DNA from: Marinomonas mediterranea MMB-1
GTDB taxonomy: Bacteria; Pseudomonadota; Gammaproteobacteria; Pseudomonadales; Marinomonadaceae
Assembly (NCBI RefSeq): GCF_000192865.1
Contig: NC_015276.1
Span: 1,178,001 to 1,242,000, forward strand
Direction: 5' to 3'
DNA: 64,000 nucleotides
Position numbers and translations under genes: made by a program. How positions within the stretch are numbered: position 1 is the stretch's first letter; every line of letters begins with the position of its first letter. Shown one piece after another: positions 44,766 to 53,929 of this stretch. The notes under the pieces were generated by a model. It was not told the DNA's origin, made no database searches, and saw only the letters and a list, made by a program, of their open reading frames with translations.

Positions 44766-45395
44766 TTAAAACGTATAACCCGCTGAAATCATGGCAACAA
44801 TAGGGTCGATTTCAGTATCGAAGTTTCCAACGCCTTTTACTTTTACCGTGGTATCTATGTCAATGTACCAAATAGACGCGTTGGCAAACCATTTGTCATT
44901 GATACTCACGTCAATACCCGCTTGTGCTGCCAGTCCAAACGAATCATCTAACTCTACGTCACTGCCTTTTATTTTTCCGTAGCTTTTTTCGTCGAAGAAG
45001 ACGGTGTAGTTTAAGCCTGCTCCGAGGTACGGGCGGATTTCGCTATCGGCTTGTCCAAAATAGTATTGCGCCATGAAGGACGGTGGAAGGTGAGAAACTT
45101 CGGCTATTTTTCCCAGCCCGTTTGTTTTTACTTCATGCGTAAATGGGGTGGCTGCGAGTACTTCAAAGCCAATATTGTCAGTAAACATATAAGACAACGT
45201 AGCGGCAATTTGCGTATTGTCATCGATTTCAAGCTCGCCGCTGCCAGCCACATCGTCGCTGCTTTCTTGAGGGATGACCGTGCCTAAACCGCCTCGAACG
45301 AGCCAAGATCCAGCCTCGTGAGCCAGTACACCTGTAGAGGCTAATGTGGCGCTGGTTAATAGAGAAGCAAGTGCTACCGTTTTCGTTAAATTCAT
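44766..45395 (-). CDS. OmpW-family outer-membrane protein
   Basis: This 209-residue precursor has a Sec signal peptide (about 25 residues, LASTGVLAHE) and an eight-stranded beta-barrel pattern typical of OmpW (WLVRGGLGTVIPQESS, SYMFTDNIGFEVLAATPFTHEV, FGQADSEIRPYLGAGLNYT, C-terminal AGYTF ending in Phe). OmpW proteins are small channels for hydrophobic solutes and respond to oxygen, salt and stress. It converges on katG. Confidence 0.93.
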   Translation of the reverse strand: MNLTKTVALASLLTSATLASTGVLAHEAGSWLVRGGLGTVIPQESSDDVAGSGELEIDDNTQIAATLSYMFTDNIGFEVLAATPFTHEVKTNGLGKIAEVSHLPPSFMAQYYFGQADSEIRPYLGAGLNYTVFFDEKSYGKIKGSDVELDDSFGLAAQAGIDVSINDKWFANASIWYIDIDTTVKVKGVGNFDTEIDPIVAMISAGYTF

Positions 45396-45458
45396 GATGT
45401 GCTCCTTTGATGCAACGTAGTAAGTGTTGTCAAAGTACGCCTTCTGGGAATTAATTTA

Positions 45459-45472
45459 TTAACCTAGATCAA
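45459..45472 (-). promoter_or_regulatory. possible FNR/ANR-type site upstream of ompW
   Basis: On the minus strand TTGAT-CTAG-GTTAA matches 8 of 10 consensus positions of TTGAT-N4-ATCAA, about 65 bases before the ompW start codon. E. coli ompW is FNR-regulated, which makes the site plausible; it is otherwise weak. Confidence 0.35.
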
Positions 45473-45681
45473 TAAATTACCGGCCCATAACGGCGGTTAG
45501 GTCGATGACTGCATTAAGTCATATTGTTGATTAACTGCTGAAACTTTCCTTATTTTCAAAAAAATTAGTTTTTACTTTTAACTCGCGCTTATTGGTGTGT
45601 ATTGGGGCTTGCCTGACTCTTGTGTCACTCATGTGCCTCTCATATGCGATAGCAATCAAATGACGCTTGTGTCTGCTTGGA

Positions 45682-45710
45682 TTGATTCAATTTCGTTGCA
45701 TCTCTATACT
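45682..45710 (+). promoter_or_regulatory. sigma-70-type promoter abutting the mrcB start codon
   Basis: TTGATT (45682-45687), 17 bases, TATACT (45705-45710). The expected transcription start is within a base or two of the ATG at 45719, and no ribosome site precedes that ATG, suggesting a leaderless or nearly leaderless message. Confidence 0.55.
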
Positions 45711-45718
45711 GCGTTGCC

Positions 45719-48055
45719 ATGACAAAACGAAATACCCCTGCACGTTCAAATAGCCGCTCCGCTAAGCCTCGTAAAACGACACGAAAGCGCCCACCTGCAA
45801 GAAAGAAAAAGCCGACTAAGCCATCATGGTTGAAGCGAGCGTTTGCTTTTTGGTTTAAGTGGCTATTGCTTTTAGGTTGTATTGCCTTGCTACCTTTTAT
45901 GGGGTGGCTTTGGGTTTTAGATCAGGAAGTAACGAATCGATTTGAAGGGCAAAAATGGCAAGTGCCTTCTGAGGTTTACAGCGCGCCGGTGGTCTTGAAA
46001 TCTGGCTCTCGATGGACCAAAAAAGAGCTAGAAGACTTGCTAAATGATGCCGGCTATCGGTTTGGCAAGAACAGCCAAGAAGTCGGTTGGGCAGCAAGAA
46101 GCCGAACTAAAGTCAGCGCTAACTTGCGCCCCTACACGAATGCCGATGGTCAGCATAAAGGCCAGCGTCTTATTTTTTCTTTCCCGAATGGCGTGCTGAA
46201 AATACAGAGTTTGACAGGAGCTCCTGTTAAAACGGCCTATTTAGAACCTCAAGTGATCGGCTATCTCTATGGTGGTAGTTCTGAACAGCGAGAGATTTTA
46301 ACCTATGAGCAGATTCCATCTACTCTCATTGAAATATTAACTGCGACGGAAGATAGAAACTTCTTTAGCCATCATGGAATCAGTTTGATGGGGATCGCTC
46401 GTGCGGCGTGGGTGAACGTAAGTCATGGAAGTCGGGTTCAAGGTGGTTCTACTTTAACTCAGCAATTGGTTAAGAATATGTTCCTCACATCGGAACGTAC
46501 GTACACCCGTAAAATTACCGAAGTCTTCATGAGTCTTTTGTTGGAGTACCATTATAGTAAGCAAGAAATCCTCACCGCTTATATGAACGAGGTATACCTT
46601 GCTCAACTTGGGAGTAGAGAGTTACGAGGCTTCGCAGCAGCCAGTCGCTATTTTTTCGGGCGCCCGTTAAAAGAACTTAACATCAGTGAATATGCTTTAC
46701 TGGTTGGTATGGTAAAAGGCCCCTCTCTTTATAACCCTAAGCGCAACACAGAGAGGGCGAAAGAGCGGCGTAACGTTGTTATTAATTTGTTGGTTGAGCA
46801 GCAAAAGCTTGAGGTTGCAGACGCGCGAATACTGAAGAGAGAACCGATTCGCTTGAGTCAAACCAATAAACAACGTTCTATGTTTGGCGACTATCTGGAT
46901 GTTGTTCAAATGCAGCTTGAACGTGATTTTGACCGTTCAGTATTAGCGACCGAGAATTTAAAAATTTACACCGGCATTGATGTACGTGCACAACGAGCGG
47001 CGACGAGCGCATTGCGGGAGAGTGCGAAACGTATTTCTAAGAGAGATAACGCATTGAAGCAACTCCAAGGCGCGATGGTCGTTACGGATCGCGAGACAGG
47101 CTACGTAAAAGCGATTGTCGGATCCACTCAACGCGTGTATACCGGGTTTAACAGAGCGCTTGGTGCTGTTCGGCCAATCGGCTCTTTAGTGAAACCCCCA
47201 ATTTATTTGAGTGCATTAGCGAGCGGGCGTTTTACTTGGTGGAGTAGAGTGGAAGACAAGCGGCAATCCATTAATTTGGGCGGCAATGTATGGCGTCCTG
47301 AAAACTATGACCGTAAAGAGCACGGTGAAGTGCCTCTTTATATGGCACTGGCTAAATCGTATAACCTTGCTACGATTGATTTAGTAACCAAAATTGGTTT
47401 TTCGAGAGTGGAGCAGGTATTAAAAGATTTAGGCGTTAAGCGACCGTTTAGAATGGTGCCTTCTGTTGCATTGGGAGCAATAGAACTGTCGCCGTTTGAG
47501 GTTGCGCGCTTGTATCAGCCTATCGCCTCACTTGGGGAAAGCAGTGAACTAGGCATTGTTCTTGCTGTGTTAGGTCAAGATGGTCAGGTACACAAGCGTT
47601 TTAATCGAAAGGGCAGTGTGCCTTTTACAGCCAGCGCCCTAGCCGTTGCTCGTGAAGGGATGGTATTGGTACCCAAATTGGGAACAGCTAAGGCGGCTCA
47701 AAACGTATTTCCTAGTTTGAGGTTTGCAGCAAAAACGGGCACAACCAACAATCAACGAGACAGTTGGTATGTTTCTATAACCGAAGATACAGTATCAACG
47801 ATTTGGTTAGGGCTGGATAAAAACTTGCCAATGTCGATAACAGGGAGTTCAGGCGCTCAAAAGGTGTGGATTGACTTCGCTAAGCGTTATTCTCAAAACT
47901 CCTTGTCCGATCAGTTACCAAAAGGAGCGTCGCGTGCGACTGTTTTGGAGGATGAATTTGAAATCGCGGCAGACCGTTGCGATAACAAAATAACCTTGGC
48001 ATTTATTACTGGTACGCAACCAGATGAGAAGAGAGCTTGTATCTGGATGTTTTAA
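45719..48055 (+). CDS. mrcB: penicillin-binding protein 1B (bifunctional transglycosylase/transpeptidase)
   Basis: This 778-residue class A PBP polymerises and crosslinks peptidoglycan. A very basic cytoplasmic tail (about residues 1-40) precedes the single membrane anchor (about 42-68). The UB2H domain (about 75-160) is present, marking PBP1B rather than PBP1A. The glycosyltransferase domain carries EDRNFFSHHGISLMGIARA and GGSTLTQQLVKN, and the transpeptidase carries the active serine in GSLVKP, SYN (KSYNLAT) and KTGTT. It is a single gene in its own transcription unit. Confidence 0.95.
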   Translation: MTKRNTPARSNSRSAKPRKTTRKRPPARKKKPTKPSWLKRAFAFWFKWLLLLGCIALLPFMGWLWVLDQEVTNRFEGQKWQVPSEVYSAPVVLKSGSRWTKKELEDLLNDAGYRFGKNSQEVGWAARSRTKVSANLRPYTNADGQHKGQRLIFSFPNGVLKIQSLTGAPVKTAYLEPQVIGYLYGGSSEQREILTYEQIPSTLIEILTATEDRNFFSHHGISLMGIARAAWVNVSHGSRVQGGSTLTQQLVKNMFLTSERTYTRKITEVFMSLLLEYHYSKQEILTAYMNEVYLAQLGSRELRGFAAASRYFFGRPLKELNISEYALLVGMVKGPSLYNPKRNTERAKERRNVVINLLVEQQKLEVADARILKREPIRLSQTNKQRSMFGDYLDVVQMQLERDFDRSVLATENLKIYTGIDVRAQRAATSALRESAKRISKRDNALKQLQGAMVVTDRETGYVKAIVGSTQRVYTGFNRALGAVRPIGSLVKPPIYLSALASGRFTWWSRVEDKRQSINLGGNVWRPENYDRKEHGEVPLYMALAKSYNLATIDLVTKIGFSRVEQVLKDLGVKRPFRMVPSVALGAIELSPFEVARLYQPIASLGESSELGIVLAVLGQDGQVHKRFNRKGSVPFTASALAVAREGMVLVPKLGTAKAAQNVFPSLRFAAKTGTTNNQRDSWYVSITEDTVSTIWLGLDKNLPMSITGSSGAQKVWIDFAKRYSQNSLSDQLPKGASRATVLEDEFEIAADRCDNKITLAFITGTQPDEKRACIWMF

Positions 48056-48187
48056 ATCCTACCTTATTTTACTTAAGGTGTTGTTTTTATTTGTGAAATA
48101 GTCTGTAATGGATTGCGAACTTTTGGTTCATAGCCTAAGACATGAAACAAATTGTGTCGTCGAGGTCGTCAGGAGGACAACTAAAAA

Positions 48188-49060
48188 ATGTGGAGCTCCT
48201 TTTGTAACCAAGGCCAAAAAATATTAAATATGAGATTGTTAGCTTTTTTTCTGAGCGTAATTTGCGCTTCTTTTACATCACTTGCGACAGCCAGTTCAAC
48301 TGATTCTGAAGAAACGGTCAGTTGTACATCCCTTACTGCAACGGGTAATTCCGAGTATCCCCCTTTTTTGTGGCGTGAGAGTGGGCACAATAATAAATTA
48401 TTGGGCGCGAATGTCATTATCCTCGAAGAGATTGGTCGCAGAACCAAGCTTAATATTGAGGTCGTTCATGTTGGTCCTTGGTCTCGAGCTCAGTCTGAAG
48501 TGAAAGCTGGGCGAGTTGATTTAATGGCCGGTGCGTTTTATACCAATGAACGATCGGAATATATGGACTACTTTTCTCCGACTATGCTGCATACAACGAG
48601 TGTTGTTTGGCAAAATGTGAATCAAAAATTTGAGTACAATAAGAAAGAAGATTTAGTGGGTCACTGGGGTGTAACGGTTATTAATAACAGTTTCGGACAA
48701 AGCTTCGATGCGTTTGCTCGAGAAAATTTGAATATTTTGTCCGTCGCGAGTCTTTCGCAGGCGATTAAAATGTTGGAAGCGGGCCGTGTGGATTATGCGC
48801 TATACGAGCAAAACCCAGGGCAAGCCTACGCGACAATGATGAAGGTTCAAGACAGAATTACCGCGCGTCAGCCTGCAATCAGTAGTGAAGGACTGTTTCT
48901 AACGATTTCTAAGAAGTCTGAATGTAATACGTTTGAAATACGTCAGAAAATAGCGCTAGCGCTTAGAAATATGAAGCGAGAAGGTTTTAATGACAAGGCA
49001 CTTGCTCGCGGCCTAGCTAATTGGGCAGATAAAGCGGAAGTCGCGACTAGCGAAAAATAA
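48188..49060 (+). CDS. periplasmic solute-binding protein, SBP family 3-like
   Basis: This 290-residue secreted protein has a signal peptide (hydrophobic MRLLAFFLSVICASFTSLATA) and the two-lobed pattern of family 3 binding proteins (EYPPFLWRE; GPWSRAQSEVKAGRVDLMAGAFYTNERSEYMDYFSP; AIKMLEAGRVDYALYEQNPG). The ATG at 48188 lies 11 bases after AGGAGG; the ATG at 48230 would give a more usual signal peptide but lacks a ribosome site. There are no adjacent ABC permease or ATPase genes, so it may work with a transporter encoded elsewhere or act as a sensor module. Ligand unknown; polar amino acids are typical. Confidence 0.85.
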   Translation: MWSSFCNQGQKILNMRLLAFFLSVICASFTSLATASSTDSEETVSCTSLTATGNSEYPPFLWRESGHNNKLLGANVIILEEIGRRTKLNIEVVHVGPWSRAQSEVKAGRVDLMAGAFYTNERSEYMDYFSPTMLHTTSVVWQNVNQKFEYNKKEDLVGHWGVTVINNSFGQSFDAFARENLNILSVASLSQAIKMLEAGRVDYALYEQNPGQAYATMMKVQDRITARQPAISSEGLFLTISKKSECNTFEIRQKIALALRNMKREGFNDKALARGLANWADKAEVATSEK

Positions 49061-49110
49061 AAAGAGCGTGTTTCCATTGCCATTTTTTGTATTGGAAACA
49101 CGCTCTTTTG
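49060..49110. terminator. long terminator hairpin after the solute-binding protein gene
   Basis: AAAAGAGCGTGTTTCCA pairs with TGGAAACACGCTCTTTT around a 16-base loop. Flanking A and T runs allow bidirectional action with the converging glgA gene. Confidence 0.92.
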
Positions 49111-49143
49111 ATCAATTGTCTTTCGATCTATTTCAACTGTTTT

Positions 49144-50574
49144 TTAGCGCAATAAGCTATGGTAAAGCGCTTCCCATTTGTCTGTGGTTTGCTCCCAGCT
49201 GAAATCGTAGGACATGGCTGAGTGTTGAAGTCTGCGCCAGTGATTTAAATCGGAGAAAACAGACATACATCTGTCCAAACAGGCCTGTAGCGATTGCGCT
49301 GTTGCATCGTTAAAAACAAAACCATTTGCGCTATCGCCTTCTTCAAATACCGTATCCGCAAGCCCTCCTGTTTTTCTTACCAGCGGAAGTGTTCCATATT
49401 TCAACGCGTACAGTTGCGTTAAGCCGCACGGCTCGAATCGGGATGGAATTAAAAAGACGTCGCTTCCGGCTTGTACTCGATGAGAGTAGGCTTCGTCATA
49501 CCCTATGCGGACATGTACTTGATTTGGGTATTGAGCCGAAAGGTCTACATAGGCTTGTTCTAACGCTTTGTCGCCAGAGCCCAAAACAATTAATACGCCG
49601 CCTCTATCTAAAACCGAAGGAATAGCGTCAAGCACTAAATCTAAGCCTTTTTGCTCCGTTAATCTTGATACGATGCCAAAGATAGGTTTACTCGGGTCTT
49701 CGGGAAGGCCACATTCTCTTAATAGTGCGAGTTTGTTCTCCAGCTTGTCTTCGATTGAGTTGATGCCGTAATTCTTTGCTATATAGGTATCTTTTGCAGG
49801 AGACCATTGATCATAATCTACACCGTTTAAAATACCATGAAGCCGGTCTTTCATAGAGCGAAGAGTACCATCTAGGCCATCGCCATATTCGGGCGTTAAA
49901 ATTTCAGCAGCGTACGTTGGGCTGACGGTGGTCACGGCATCGGCAAAAACAAGTCCTGCCTTTAATCCAGAAAAATTTCCGTAGAACTCCATTCCGTGAA
50001 GGGACAAAAGGTCAGATGAAAGACGCATTGTTGCCCACTTGCTCATGTTAAAACTGCCGTTGTAGCGCAGATTGTGAACGGTGGTTACGATAGGGATATG
50101 ATCTGTTTTCCAGCTTGCTAAATAAGCCGCCGCGAACCCAGTCTGCCAGTCATTTAAGTGCAGTATGTCGGGCTGCCATCCCATCAGAGTGCCGTATTGA
50201 GAGAGCATTGCGCTTACCCAAGATAAGATACCAAATCTCAAGTGGTTATCTTCAAAATCGTTGCCGTTTGCGTCTAAATAAGGACCGTGCTCTCTTTCAT
50301 ACATGCTTTGGCATTGAACGAGATATATCGGCGTATCAGAGTCTTGTATACAGGACTCCAACAAAATTATATCGCCGACGCCAAACGGATTTCCAAGATT
50401 GGTGCTATTATGAATAGGAGCAACTTTATCAAGTATGCTGTTATAGGCGGGCATGATCATTCGGGCATCATGCCCCTGTTTGCGTAGCGCGACAGGAAGT
50501 GAGCCTGCTACATCGGCAAGTCCGCCAGTTTTGATAAGTGGGTATATTTCAGAGGCTGCGAATAGTATCTTCAT
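49144..50574 (-). CDS. glgA: glycogen synthase (ADP-glucose)
   Basis: This 476-residue GT5-family enzyme adds glucose from ADP-glucose to glycogen. The N-terminal KTGGLADVAGSLP loop and the C-terminal site with IPSRFEPCGLTQLYALKYGTLP and KTGGLADTV are present, so both Rossmann domains are intact. The length matches E. coli GlgA. It diverges from glgC across 95 bases, which suggests shared control of glycogen synthesis. Confidence 0.96.
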   Translation of the reverse strand: MKILFAASEIYPLIKTGGLADVAGSLPVALRKQGHDARMIMPAYNSILDKVAPIHNSTNLGNPFGVGDIILLESCIQDSDTPIYLVQCQSMYEREHGPYLDANGNDFEDNHLRFGILSWVSAMLSQYGTLMGWQPDILHLNDWQTGFAAAYLASWKTDHIPIVTTVHNLRYNGSFNMSKWATMRLSSDLLSLHGMEFYGNFSGLKAGLVFADAVTTVSPTYAAEILTPEYGDGLDGTLRSMKDRLHGILNGVDYDQWSPAKDTYIAKNYGINSIEDKLENKLALLRECGLPEDPSKPIFGIVSRLTEQKGLDLVLDAIPSVLDRGGVLIVLGSGDKALEQAYVDLSAQYPNQVHVRIGYDEAYSHRVQAGSDVFLIPSRFEPCGLTQLYALKYGTLPLVRKTGGLADTVFEEGDSANGFVFNDATAQSLQACLDRCMSVFSDLNHWRRLQHSAMSYDFSWEQTTDKWEALYHSLLR

Positions 50575-50669
50575 CTTCTTAAAGGTATCTTATTGATTCG
50601 GCGATAGTATAAGAGTATACCTAATTAGGAAAGATAGTAGAGTTAGCCTAACGCATTTAAGGGTTAAAT

Positions 50670-51920
50670 ATGGATTTAAATACTGCTCGAATGAAAACCC
50701 TCTCGCTAATCTTGGCCGGAGGGCGCGGTTCCCGTCTTAAACAACTAACTGATAATCGTTCTAAACCTGCAGTGCCTATCGCGGGGAAATATAAGATTAT
50801 CGATTTTCCTCTGTCTAACTGCATTAACTCTGGTATGCGTAAAATTGCCGTTCTCACGCAATATCGTTCACATACTTTAAATCAACATGTCCAACGAGGT
50901 TGGAATTTCCTGCGTTCAGACTTCAATGAGTTCATTGAACTTTGGCCGGCACAACAGCAAACAGGAAGTGACTGGTATCGGGGAACCGCCGATGCGGTGT
51001 ACCAAAACCTCAAGATGATCAATGAATCTAAAAGTGAATACGTTTTGATTCTTGCTGGTGATCATGTTTATAAGCAAGATTATAGCATCATGTTGAAAGA
51101 GCATATCGAAAGCGGGGCGGATGTTTCTGTTGCGTGTATTGAGGTGCCAGTAAATGAGGCAGATCAATTCGGTATTATGCACGTTGATGAAAGCGACAAT
51201 ATCATCGCGTTTGAGGAAAAGCCGTCTAACCCTCCGACTATGCCTGGTAATCCTAATGTTTCTCTTGCCAGTATGGGGATCTACTTATTTAACGCGAAGT
51301 TTTTACAAAGCCATCTTCAGGTTGATGCAGAGAGCCTAACGTCTAGCCATGACTTTGGTAAAGACCTGATCCCGTATTTTGTTGGTTCAAGTAAAATTAA
51401 AGCGCATCACTTTAGTCGAAGTTCTATTCCAAATGAAAACTACCCAGATCGAGCTTATTGGCGAGACGTGGGTACGTTAGCAGCGTATTGGGAATCGAAT
51501 ATGGATTTGACAAAGTTGGTGCCTGAGTTGGACTTGTATGATGAAGGTTGGCCAATTCGAACTGCTCAATACCAGAGGCCTGCTGCTAAGTTTAATTACA
51601 ACTATGAAGAACGCATTGGGACGGCATTAAACTCTGTCGTGTCAGCGGGTTGTATTGTGTCAGGCTCGACCGTAGAGCAATCGATTTTGTTTAATAATGT
51701 CAGGGTAAATTCTTATTCACATGTCAAAAAGAGTGTGATTTTGCCTGGTTGTGATATTGGCCGTCATTGTCGTCTAGATCGTGTCATTGTCGATACCGAT
51801 ACGAAAATACCTGAAGGCATCGTGATTGGCGAAGATGCCGCGTTAGATGCGGAACGCTTTTATCGCAGCAGTGACGGCATTGTGCTGGTCACGCAGGAAA
51901 TGATAAACGCTTTGCTATAG
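50670..51920 (+). CDS. glgC: glucose-1-phosphate adenylyltransferase
   Basis: This 416-residue enzyme makes ADP-glucose from ATP and glucose-1-phosphate, the committed step of glycogen synthesis. The nucleotide loop LILAGGRGSRLKQLTDNRSKPAVPIAGKY (shown in part: LILAGGRGSRL), substrate segments YRGTADAVYQN and FEEKPSNP, and the C-terminal left-handed beta-helix (SGSTVEQSILFNNVRV) are present. The ATG at 50670 is the likely start; an ATG seven codons in (MKTLSLILAGG) is possible. It diverges from glgA. Confidence 0.95.
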   Translation: MDLNTARMKTLSLILAGGRGSRLKQLTDNRSKPAVPIAGKYKIIDFPLSNCINSGMRKIAVLTQYRSHTLNQHVQRGWNFLRSDFNEFIELWPAQQQTGSDWYRGTADAVYQNLKMINESKSEYVLILAGDHVYKQDYSIMLKEHIESGADVSVACIEVPVNEADQFGIMHVDESDNIIAFEEKPSNPPTMPGNPNVSLASMGIYLFNAKFLQSHLQVDAESLTSSHDFGKDLIPYFVGSSKIKAHHFSRSSIPNENYPDRAYWRDVGTLAAYWESNMDLTKLVPELDLYDEGWPIRTAQYQRPAAKFNYNYEERIGTALNSVVSAGCIVSGSTVEQSILFNNVRVNSYSHVKKSVILPGCDIGRHCRLDRVIVDTDTKIPEGIVIGEDAALDAERFYRSSDGIVLVTQEMINALL

Positions 51921-52438
51921 TGCTTTCAGCGGATACGTATTGTCTGCTGATCATTGATTGTTTCAATAACTTTTTTTGAATGTGCTTTTTCTGATGGAGG
52001 CATCGTTAACAAAGTTTCAAGTTGTTAATGATGTCTCTGGTAACTTTTCTCTTTTTCTACATTTCTCTGCTTTAAGCTTATAAATTTAGCGCATAGCGTC
52101 ATAAAATTTCGCCATGCAAGCCTTTCTATTTTTCTCCAAAAGCCTCTGGATAAGCAATATATAAGCGAAATCTAAATAAATTCGCATATTTGGTTTGAGC
52201 CTTTGTCAATCTCGGTCTACGTTTAGAATAGATCCATGAATCGCGCATCGAAGTATTCGATAGTAGTTCTGCGAATGGCATTATGTAGGATTCAAAAGGA
52301 CTGAAAATTGGCTCGTGCTAGTAAGGAACGAGCGTAAAGAGGGCGTCGTAAATTCGGTATATTGTAGCCGGTGGAACGACGCTATTAGCACCTCTTACTA
52401 TGTCATAACGCTTAAGATGGAACCTAAAGGATGTTTAT
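51921..52438 (+). other. long intergenic leader before the chemosensory operon
   Basis: The 518 bases are AT-rich in the first 300. Nearer the operon two hairpins can form: GCTCGT/ACGAGC (52311-52333) and GCGTCGT/ACGACGC (52343-52382). I see no credible gene and no riboswitch class I can name; a structured 5' untranslated region is likely. Confidence 0.45.
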
Positions 52439-53635
52439 ATGTTTCCACATGCTTTCGTATTTATTAGTGGATGCGCGCTTGCATTGTTTCTGAACTTTTT
52501 TGGCTACAGTTGGTACGCCATTGTATTGATTGCAGTATCTGGCCTGCTGACATTCTATCTGTTGAGTAGAAGCAGTGCGACGTTTGGTTACGCCTCAGAG
52601 AACGGTCTTGCGAGCACATCAGAAAGAGGATCTCACTCTGATGTGGGTGATAATCATGTGCCTGAAACTAGCGATATGCAAGAGCGTCGCGACCGCGTTG
52701 TCCACGAAGAAATCCTTCCCATACTCACACTCTGTTCCGATGACCTGGAAAAAGTACTCAGTACGCAAGAGAGTGCGGTTCAGTTGCTTTCGAAGTCTTT
52801 CGAAGAGGTTAATGAGTTGATGTCGACGCAATCCGATTGTATTCAATCACTGATTGATGACAATCGAAGTGAGGGCGACAAAATGTACAGTGATGTTATG
52901 AGAGAGTTTGCTGCTCATACGTCCTCCACACTCGATAAATTCATAAACTCAACGGTTGAGATGTCCGCGTCTTCCATGGAGTTGCTAGCGAAAACATCGC
53001 AAATCAACAATCAAATGCCAGAAATCGTAAAAGCGCTAAAAGACATTGACGACATAGCAGAACAAACGAATTTACTGGCACTGAATGCCGCGATTGAGGC
53101 CGCCAGAGCGGGAGAAGCTGGGCGAGGTTTTGCTGTCGTCGCGGACGAGGTTCGGACGTTATCGAATCGGTCTGCAGGGTTCAGTATCGATATTCAATCT
53201 CGACTAAATAAGATGCAAAGCCAAATATCGGACTTAACCAAATCAATGGAAAAGCTCGCAGCTCATGACGTTACTTACATAATGGAAGCCAAAAAGAGCA
53301 TGCGCACCGCGTTGGATCATATTATTGAAAAGGCCGAATCAGACGCTCACGTTTCATTGAGGCTAGGAGGTTTATCGGGTCAGTTAGAAGAGGCATTTTT
53401 TGGTGCAACAAGAGGGCTTCAGTTCGATGACATTAACTCTCAAAACGTGAAATACGTGGTGGAAACGTTAGGTTTTATTGTTGAAAGCCTAAAAGGATTC
53501 CATGAACTCACTTCTGTCGATGAGCTAGAGGCTTCGTTGAAGGAACGACTTACCGCGATCAAAGAGCAAACGAGTAAACAGTACAACCCTGTTTCTCAAG
53601 AAAATATAGAGAGCGGTGAAATCGACTTATTTTAA
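52439..53635 (+). CDS. membrane-anchored MCP-like signalling protein without ligand domain
   Basis: This 398-residue protein has two closely spaced hydrophobic helices at the N terminus (about residues 1-45), with no periplasmic sensor domain between them and no recognisable HAMP. A cytoplasmic coiled coil and an MCP signalling tip follow ([39 protein letters not shown] at about 205-240). The C-terminal part after the tip ([28 protein letters not shown]) resembles a CheZ-like or quorum-type tail seen in MCP-like proteins. It opens the chemosensory operon and lies 18 bases before the STAS gene. The signal is unknown. Confidence 0.85.
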   Translation: MFPHAFVFISGCALALFLNFFGYSWYAIVLIAVSGLLTFYLLSRSSATFGYASENGLASTSERGSHSDVGDNHVPETSDMQERRDRVVHEEILPILTLCSDDLEKVLSTQESAVQLLSKSFEEVNELMSTQSDCIQSLIDDNRSEGDKMYSDVMREFAAHTSSTLDKFINSTVEMSASSMELLAKTSQINNQMPEIVKALKDIDDIAEQTNLLALNAAIEAARAGEAGRGFAVVADEVRTLSNRSAGFSIDIQSRLNKMQSQISDLTKSMEKLAAHDVTYIMEAKKSMRTALDHIIEKAESDAHVSLRLGGLSGQLEEAFFGATRGLQFDDINSQNVKYVVETLGFIVESLKGFHELTSVDELEASLKERLTAIKEQTSKQYNPVSQENIESGEIDLF

Positions 53636-53653
53636 AATAATTAGGAGGAAGAA

Positions 53654-53929
53654 ATGAGTGATTTTGTGATACGGATACCAGAGAGGTTTGATTTTAGTAC
53701 CCATAAGTGGTTTACCGCAGAATATGAAAATGGGGTGCAATCTGGATCCACTGTAATACTAGACTTTTCAAATGTGCTTTATGTTGATTCTTCCGCTTTG
53801 GGGATGATGGTTTTATTGTATCGTAAGCTGCATGAGTGTTCTAAAAAGGGAGTTATTAAGAACTTAGACGGTACGGCAAAAGATATTTTGGATATGGCAA
53901 ATTTCAAAAACCTATATCAATATGAATAG
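53654..53929 (+). CDS. STAS-domain anti-sigma-factor antagonist (HsbA/CrsA-like)
   Basis: This 91-residue single STAS domain has the phosphorylatable serine in the expected motif (VLYVDSSALGMMVLLYRKL, Ser in DSSALG). Such proteins bind a kinase-type anti-sigma factor when dephosphorylated. The neighbouring gene encodes a combined phosphatase and kinase-like ATPase, and the two overlap by 8 bases, forming a partner-switch pair like HsbA/HsbR of Pseudomonas or CrsA/CrsR of Shewanella. AGGAGGAA precedes the start. Confidence 0.9.
   Translation: MSDFVIRIPERFDFSTHKWFTAEYENGVQSGSTVILDFSNVLYVDSSALGMMVLLYRKLHECSKKGVIKNLDGTAKDILDMANFKNLYQYE

Noticed and set aside
52311..52382. c-di-GMP riboswitch before the chemosensory operon
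   Set aside because: The stems do not carry the conserved core of known c-di-GMP riboswitch classes.
52419..52451. GGAACC followed by CCACATG near the start of the first chemosensory gene, resembling a HrpL box
   Set aside because: The spacer is 20 bases, not 15-16, and the second element lies inside the coding region.
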